In this document: piece after piece, positions 59,411-64,000 of the stretch
Layout: the number at the start of each line of letters is the position of its first letter
Position numbering within the stretch: the first letter of the stretch is position 1
Assembly: GCF_001485475.2 (NCBI RefSeq)
Contig: NZ_DF977003.1
Coordinates: 372,001-436,000 of the forward strand
Reading direction: 5' to 3'
DNA length: 64,000 nt
Source of the DNA: Tepidanaerobacter syntrophicus
GTDB lineage: Bacteria; Bacillota; Thermosediminibacteria; Thermosediminibacterales; Tepidanaerobacteraceae
Translations under genes and position numbers: made by a program
The notes under the pieces: generated by a model
The model's input: only the letters and a program-made list of their open reading frames with translations
Database searches by the model: none
Told to the model about the DNA's origin: nothing

Positions 59411-60607
59411 TTGATTATTTCACAAAAAGCCCAGGGCATAAGTCCATCTCCAACTCTTGCCGTGGATGCAAAGGCAAAGCAAATGAAAAAAGAAGGCCAT
59501 AATATCATAGGATTTGGAGCAGGAGAGCCAGATTTTGATACACCGGAATTTATTAAGACTGCGGCAGTATCGGCTATTAATAGCGGTTTTACAAAATATA
59601 CGCCGGTTGGGGGTATTGAGGAACTCAAGTCAGCGGTATCAAATTATTTCAAAGATGAAATCGGAGTAAGTTATGCCACAGATCAAATATTGGTGTCAAA
59701 CGGTGCAAAGCACAGCGTCTATAATGCTTTATACTGTCTTTTGAACCCAGGAGATGAGGTTTTAATTCCGGCTCCTTATTGGGTAAGCTATCCAGAAATG
59801 GTGAGATTGTGTGAAGGAGTTCCTGTTTTTGTACCAACATCTGAAAATAATAATTTTATCCTTAATTCGGAAATTTTAGAAAAATATATAACTGACAAAA
59901 CTAAAGTCCTTATTATAAACAGTCCTAATAATCCATGTGGAAATATTTATCCTGAAGAAAATATAAAACAAATAGCAGAAATCGCGGCGAAGCATAATAT
60001 TTTTGTTATATCAGATGAAATATATGACAAATTGATATATGATGGATTAAAACACACGAGCATTGCAGCAGTCAAAGATATGGCCGATAGAACTATAGTT
60101 ATAAACGGAGTGTCAAAAACCTTTGCAATGACAGGGTGGAGGATAGGATTTGCTGCGGGGCCTAAACAGCTTATAAAAGCCATGGAAAATTTCCAAAGTC
60201 ACGCTACGTCCAATCCAAATTCAATTGCCCAAAAAGCAAGCGTTGAAGCTTTAACAAATCCCCTAAGGCACGAAACAATTGCAAAAATGGTTAAAGAATT
60301 TTCAGATAGAAGAATATATATGGTTAATAAAATTAATCAAATCAACAATTTATCTTGCAATATGCCTAATGGAGCATTTTACGTATTTGTAAACATCTCA
60401 AAAACCTTTGGGAAAGAATGTCAAGGCAAGATAATTCAGAATTCTACAGATTTCAGTGAAGTATTGCTGGAAAAATATGAAGTAGCTATTGTCCCAGGGG
60501 TGGCATTTGGAGCAGATGAATATATAAGATTATCGTATGCCACATCTATGGAGAATATCAAGGAAGGCCTTGATAGGCTTGAGAGTTTCGTCAATATAAT
60601 CAAATAA
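59411..60607 (+). CDS. Pyridoxal phosphate-dependent aminotransferase (aspartate aminotransferase type)
   Basis: The 398-aa fold-type I aminotransferase has SPSPTLAVDAKAKQM-like SPTLAVDAKAK, GFGAGEPDFDTPEFI, FTKYTPVGGIEELKSAV, NSPNNPCGNIYPEENIKQI and VISDEIYDKLIYDG. It then has the PLP lysine in NGVSKTFAMTGWRIGF and a C-terminal RLSYATSMENI with the carboxylate-binding Arg. It belongs to the AspB/AspC-like Ib group that uses aspartate or related acids. TTG 59411 follows GAGGGGG. Confidence 0.92.
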   Translation: MIISQKAQGISPSPTLAVDAKAKQMKKEGHNIIGFGAGEPDFDTPEFIKTAAVSAINSGFTKYTPVGGIEELKSAVSNYFKDEIGVSYATDQILVSNGAKHSVYNALYCLLNPGDEVLIPAPYWVSYPEMVRLCEGVPVFVPTSENNNFILNSEILEKYITDKTKVLIINSPNNPCGNIYPEENIKQIAEIAAKHNIFVISDEIYDKLIYDGLKHTSIAAVKDMADRTIVINGVSKTFAMTGWRIGFAAGPKQLIKAMENFQSHATSNPNSIAQKASVEALTNPLRHETIAKMVKEFSDRRIYMVNKINQINNLSCNMPNGAFYVFVNISKTFGKECQGKIIQNSTDFSEVLLEKYEVAIVPGVAFGADEYIRLSYATSMENIKEGLDRLESFVNIIK

Positions 60608-60652
60608 ACTTGTTTAACAGACAAATAGAACAAATACCAAAGGCATATTCCT

Positions 60653-60681
60653 TTGACATTACAAAAAAATTATTGTATAAT
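60653..60681 (+). promoter_or_regulatory. Consensus promoter of tRNA-Trp
   Basis: TTGACA (60653-60658) and TATAAT (60676-60681) have a 17-base spacer and lie 14 bp before the tRNA. Confidence 0.9.
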
Positions 60682-60695
60682 AAAAATTGTCACCG

Positions 60696-60771
60696 AGGGG
60701 AGTAGCTCAATTGGTAGAGTAGCGGTCTCCAAAACCGTTGGTTGCGGGTTCGAGTCCTGTCTCCCCTGCCA
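60696..60771 (+). tRNA. tRNA-Trp(CCA)
   Basis: A 76-nt cloverleaf has acceptor AGGGGAG/CTCCCCT, anticodon loop CTCCAAA giving CCA, TTCGAGT loop and encoded 3' CCA. Confidence 0.96.
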
Positions 60772-60830
60772 TTTTAAAACTAAATATTTATTAAAAATGT
60801 GTATAATGTCCTTTACATTCAAACAAACAT

Positions 60831-60878
60831 AAAATAATTTGCCTCTTTTAATAACCACAAAAAGAGGCAAATTATTTT
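60831..60878. terminator. Perfect 19-bp hairpin after tRNA-Trp
   Basis: AAAATAATTTGCCTCTTTT is exactly complementary to 60860-60878 with a 10-nt loop. It is probably a terminator for the tRNA. From here to the lexA start at 61146 I see only AT-rich sequence with a possible TATAAT at 61074 and no gene. Confidence 0.7.
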
Positions 60879-61145
60879 CTACATCTTTACTAGCTTATAA
60901 GCTCCTGGCCTTATCTGACTTGCGTTTTGCACTTTTTGATAAATTTTATCTCAAGTTTACATAAGATATATTATCGGACGTTGTATTTAATTAATTATTC
61001 CTCCTCCCTCCTCTATTATGAGATAAAGCTTCATTAAAACCGCTAAATTTGCGTTTACAGCCTTTTTATATGGTATAATAAATGTTAATATACTTAATAT
61101 ACGCAAACTTTTAAGTAAACTTTTTTTGGAGTGATTTTTAAAATC

Positions 61146-61772
61146 ATGTGGGATGATCTAACTGCACGGCAAAAACAAATACTTGATTATATATGTAGCT
61201 ATTCGAGTTTAAAGGGTTACCCTCCCTCCGTTCGTGAAATATGCAAAGCTACTAATTTGAAATCCACTGCTACAGTCCATGGCTACCTTACTCAACTAGA
61301 GAAAAAAGGTTATATTAAGCGTGAAATGCAAAAACCAAGGGCTATTGAAGTTACAGATGCAAATTCTCCATATACATCTGTAAGCAACAATAATGTAGTT
61401 AAAATACCCCTTGTTGGAAAAGTCACAGCAGGTCTGCCTATTCTCGCTCAAGAAAATATTGAGGAGTTTTTTGCTTTCCCTAAAGAAATGATACCAACTA
61501 GCGATGATAATGTATTTATGCTACTTGTAAAAGGCGATAGCATGATAGGCGTCGGAATTTTAGACGGCGATTATGTTATAGTGCAATCAACAACTACTGC
61601 GGAAAACGGTGATATTGTAGTTGCTCTTATTGAAGATGAAGCAACTATAAAAAGGTTTTATAAAGAAGAGAATCATTTTAGACTTCAACCTGAAAATCCT
61701 TTTATGGAACCTATAATAGTAAGCAGTCTTCGCATATTAGGTAAAGTAATAGGCCTTTATAGAAAGTTTTAG
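61146..61772 (+). CDS. lexA: SOS repressor LexA
   Basis: The 208-aa repressor has an N-terminal winged helix (LTARQKQILDYICSYSSLKG, STATVHGYLTQLEKKGYI) and an S24 peptidase domain. The self-cleavage site is Ala95-Gly96 (GKVTAGLPIL). The catalytic Ser132 is in KGDSMIGVG and Lys169 in DEATIKRFY. It represses SOS genes until RecA-driven cleavage. ATG 61146 is used because the GGAGTG site overlaps the in-frame GTG 61131. I found no convincing LexA box upstream by eye. Confidence 0.95.
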   Translation: MWDDLTARQKQILDYICSYSSLKGYPPSVREICKATNLKSTATVHGYLTQLEKKGYIKREMQKPRAIEVTDANSPYTSVSNNNVVKIPLVGKVTAGLPILAQENIEEFFAFPKEMIPTSDDNVFMLLVKGDSMIGVGILDGDYVIVQSTTTAENGDIVVALIEDEATIKRFYKEENHFRLQPENPFMEPIIVSSLRILGKVIGLYRKF

Positions 61773-61787
61773 CAGTGATTTTGGTTT

Positions 61788-63065
61788 TTAAAGATTTCTC
61801 AAAGCTTGAAGACCGCTTAAAATTCCAAGTTTTGCCTGAAAAAAGTTTATACCTCCTTGAACATACACGATATAAGGTTCCTCAAGAGGAGCATCAGCGC
61901 TAAACTCAATCGAAGAACCTTGTATAAAACTTCCCCCTGCCATAATTACCTTATGATTATATCCCGGCATTTCAGATGGCTCAGGTTTTACGTGAGAGTC
62001 TACAGGACCTACTTTTTGTATCCCCTGACAAAAATTAATCAATTTGTCCTTACTACCTAACTCAATAGCAGTTACGATATCGGTTCGCTTATCGCTGTAT
62101 TTTGGATAAACCTTAAATCCCATATCTTCCATGATTTTAGAGGTAAAAACTGCACTTTTTACAGCTTCTCCTACTACCATTGGTGCGTAAAAAATCCCTT
62201 GGGCTATCAGACGATTTGCAAAAATAGATGGACCGCAATTTTTATTAAGTCCGGGAGCCGCCAGTCGATAAAAGCACTGCTTTATAAGCTCACTTTTTCC
62301 TACTACATATCCTCCGGTAGGCGCTATTCCGCCGCCAAGATTTTTTATCAGCGAGCCGGCACATAAATCAGCTCCTACTTCTATCGGCTCTCGCGTCTCT
62401 ACAAGTTCCCCGTAGCAGTTATCAACAAAGCAAATTATATCGCTTTTCAAATCTTTAATATAAGAGATAAGCTCTTGAATAGTATCTATACTTAAAGATG
62501 GCCTTAAACTGTAGCCCCTGGATCGCTGAATCAGTACCATTTTAGTTTTTGATGTTATACAATCTTTAATTGCTTCAAAATCAGGTTTACCGTCTTTTAA
62601 GTCTACTTCCCTATACCCTATCCGATAGTCCGCTAAAGAGCCGCAATTTTTTCCATAAACTATACTTCCAAGAGTATCATACGGCGCACCTGTTGCGCTT
62701 AAAAGCTCATCATCAGGTCTTAATATCCCTAAAAGGCATAAAGTTATTGCATGGGTGCCGGATATTATTTGAGGTCTTACAAGAGCATCTTCGGCCCTGA
62801 AAATGCTTTTAAAAATCTCTTCTATGGCTTCCCTTCCCATATCATTGTATCCATACCCCGTCGAATCTGTAAGGTGATAATCGCTAAGCGAAGACTTGCG
62901 CATAGCATCTAAAACCTTTATTTGGTTAAATTCAACCTTTTCTTCAATTGCTGCAAATATCGGAGTAATCTCTTCTTCTATTTTTCTTGTTTTTTCAATA
63001 ATATCAGCATCTATTCCATAATTTTCCATTGCAATTTTATCTGCTTCATTAAATACATGTTTCAC
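61788..63065 (-). CDS. Methionine gamma-lyase family PLP protein (YnbB/aluminium-resistance type)
   Basis: The protein (about 425 aa) is a fold-type I PLP enzyme of the Met_gamma_lyase (PF06838-like) family. It has TDSTGYGYNDMGREAIEEIF, RPQIISGTHAITLCLLGILR, VLIQRSRGYSLRPSLSIDTI, CFVDNCYGELVETREPIEVG and the PLP Lys in AGSLIKNLGGGIAPTGGYVV. The true substrate is unclear despite the family name. GTG 63065, 9 bases after AAAGGGGA, is chosen over the 27-residue longer frame. It lies after hfq, the known miaA-hfq-ynbB order, convergent with lexA. Confidence 0.9.
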   Translation of the reverse strand: MKHVFNEADKIAMENYGIDADIIEKTRKIEEEITPIFAAIEEKVEFNQIKVLDAMRKSSLSDYHLTDSTGYGYNDMGREAIEEIFKSIFRAEDALVRPQIISGTHAITLCLLGILRPDDELLSATGAPYDTLGSIVYGKNCGSLADYRIGYREVDLKDGKPDFEAIKDCITSKTKMVLIQRSRGYSLRPSLSIDTIQELISYIKDLKSDIICFVDNCYGELVETREPIEVGADLCAGSLIKNLGGGIAPTGGYVVGKSELIKQCFYRLAAPGLNKNCGPSIFANRLIAQGIFYAPMVVGEAVKSAVFTSKIMEDMGFKVYPKYSDKRTDIVTAIELGSKDKLINFCQGIQKVGPVDSHVKPEPSEMPGYNHKVIMAGGSFIQGSSIEFSADAPLEEPYIVYVQGGINFFQAKLGILSGLQALRNL

Positions 63066-63177
63066 CTTATTATATTCCCCTTTATAAAAAGTATGCAAAA
63101 GAATAAGTATTGCAAACCGCAAGGCAAGATTGCAATACTTATCCAATAGTTATCTTACTCAACACTCGTTTTTAGAT

Positions 63178-63432
63178 CTAGCTTTCTTTTTCCTGCTCTA
63201 TCAGCTGATTTAGATTAATATTTACCGTTTTTGAAGGTGCTATAGTTGAAACTGCATGTTTATAGACTAATTGTTGCTTATTGTCGGATTCTAACACAAT
63301 TGTAAAATTATCAAAACCTCTTACTACACCCTTTAACTGAAAGCCATTTACTAGATATATGGTTATTGGGATATTGTCCTTTCGAATTTGATTTAGAAAA
63401 TTGTCTTGAAGATTTATTTGAGCTTTTGCCAT
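63178..63432 (-). CDS. hfq: RNA chaperone Hfq
   Basis: The 84-aa Sm-like protein has [20 protein letters not shown], the Sm1 [20 protein letters not shown] and the Sm2 [16 protein letters not shown] with the YKHA/I motif. It forms a hexameric ring that pairs small RNAs with mRNAs. ATG 63432 follows GAAAGGAGAAC. It is downstream of miaA, as in most bacteria. Confidence 0.96.
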   Translation of the reverse strand: MAKAQINLQDNFLNQIRKDNIPITIYLVNGFQLKGVVRGFDNFTIVLESDNKQQLVYKHAVSTIAPSKTVNINLNQLIEQEKES

Positions 63433-63486
63433 TTTCGTTCTCCTTTCGCATCGATTGCAATTATTTTTTTACTTGTATTTAATATT

Positions 63487-64000
63487 CTAGGTATTTCTCG
63501 TTTTTCCTTCAATACTTTCAATTATCTTTGCTGCGATCTTTTCTTTCCCCTGTTCTAATATATCAAGCCAAATAATGTTTTGATCACGTAAAAACCATGT
63601 GTACTGCCGTTTTGCATAGCGCCTTGTATCTCTTGCAATCAAATCTATTGCCTCATCTAAAGTAAGTCTTCCTTCTAAATACTGGATAACCTGACGGTAA
63701 CCTAAACCTTGCATTGATTTTAGATTTTTATCATAACCCATTTCTAAAAGTTTTTCTACTTCATCAATAAAGCCCTTTTCTATCATAGAAACTACTCTTT
63801 TGTTTATTCGCCTATAAAGTTCATCTCTGGGCATTGTAAGGCCGAATATAAGTAAATCATAAGGGCTTTTTCCCATTTTCGTCATTTTTACATAATATGA
63901 AAAGGGCTTTCCGGTAGTTTTGCACACCTCTAATGCCCTTATAATTCGTCTTAAATTGTTAGGATGAATTTTTGCTGCAGCTTCAGGATCAATTTGTACA
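63487..64000 (-). CDS. miaA: tRNA dimethylallyltransferase, C-terminal part (5' end beyond window)
   Basis: The frame is open to the right edge, so the first part of the gene with the P-loop is missing. The visible C-terminal residues include PEAAAKIHPNNLRRIIRALE, TGKPFSYY, LDEAIDLIARDTRRYAKRQY and TWFLRDQNIIWLD, all MiaA signatures. MiaA adds an isopentenyl group from DMAPP to A37 of tRNAs reading UNN codons, using isoprenoid made by the IspH/Fni enzymes encoded earlier. It precedes hfq. Confidence 0.94.
   Translation of the reverse strand, partial: VQIDPEAAAKIHPNNLRRIIRALEVCKTTGKPFSYYVKMTKMGKSPYDLLIFGLTMPRDELYRRINKRVVSMIEKGFIDEVEKLLEMGYDKNLKSMQGLGYRQVIQYLEGRLTLDEAIDLIARDTRRYAKRQYTWFLRDQNIIWLDILEQGKEKIAAKIIESIEGKTRNT

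Noticed and set aside
60880-61145. LexA operator upstream of lexA
   Set aside because: No GAAC-N4-GTTC or close variant was found by eye.

Overview
This AT-rich 64 kb window is an ordinary stretch of chromosome from a low-GC Gram-positive anaerobe of the Clostridia. Support comes from an IspH-ribosomal protein S1 fusion, Asp23/AmaP/DUF2273 genes, a CD1247-type protein, T-box and lysine riboswitch leaders, TTG starts and strong GGAGG ribosome sites. An OLE RNA with its membrane partner OapA points to the thermophilic or otherwise extremophilic anaerobic Clostridia (Thermoanaerobacterales-like); the genus is a guess. Almost all genes are on the + strand. Exceptions are a hemerythrin, a calcium-type P-ATPase, a pyrophosphatase and the final mgl-hfq-miaA block.

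Layout. 0-4 kb: a ferredoxin-like tail, ruvX, a DUF1292 protein, T-box-controlled serA with a small ORF in front, and fur. 3.7-7.3 kb (minus): hemerythrin and a P-type ATPase behind a yybP-ykoY (Mn2+) riboswitch. 7.4-16.2 kb: queT, mltG, yqeG, then a type II secretion/type IV pilus set (gspE, gspF, three pseudopilins, comFB, pilM, pilN, pilO). 16.3-21.6 kb: efp, a CD1247 protein, an IS605/omega-RNA-like relic, asp23-amaP-DUF2273, nusB, xseA, xseB, ispA. 21.6-29.9 kb: OLE RNA, oapA, tlyA, a membrane PD-(D/E)XK protein, nadK, argR, recN, a NUDIX hydrolase, an endonuclease Q-like protein and xerD; dxs, often found beside ispA and OLE, is absent. 30-34.9 kb: lysine riboswitch-lysA, an M50 protease, trpS, scpA, scpB.

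35.0-43.6 kb is the most unusual block and the best candidate for an undescribed system. A first operon encodes an unknown 140-aa protein, a RidA-like protein, a SelA-like-fold PLP enzyme and a flavoprotein. A regulator with an unusual winged-helix plus FCD architecture follows. A second operon encodes a 77-aa stand-alone aminomutase-type dimerisation domain, a 607-aa B12-domain plus TIM-barrel mutase, a P-loop protein resembling mutase-reactivation factors, and an NAD(P)-binding reductase-like protein. Together they look like a B12-dependent amino acid mutase pathway whose substrate cannot be read from the sequence.

43.7-64 kb: rluB, a GNAT protein, polyamine genes speE-speB with speD apart at 54.4 kb, an orphan ABC ATPase, a flavoprotein, cmk, plsC, ispH-rpsA, fni, cheR, four tRNAs (Met/Ile2, Thr, Tyr, Lys), a CBS/DRTGG pyrophosphatase, surE behind an unrecognised terminated leader, a YpmA-like protein, an aminotransferase, tRNA-Trp, lexA, and on the minus strand a methionine gamma-lyase-family protein, hfq and the 3' part of miaA. 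I saw no CRISPR array, rRNA, prophage or intact transposase gene. All assignments come from reading the sequence and recalling families; no database search was run.
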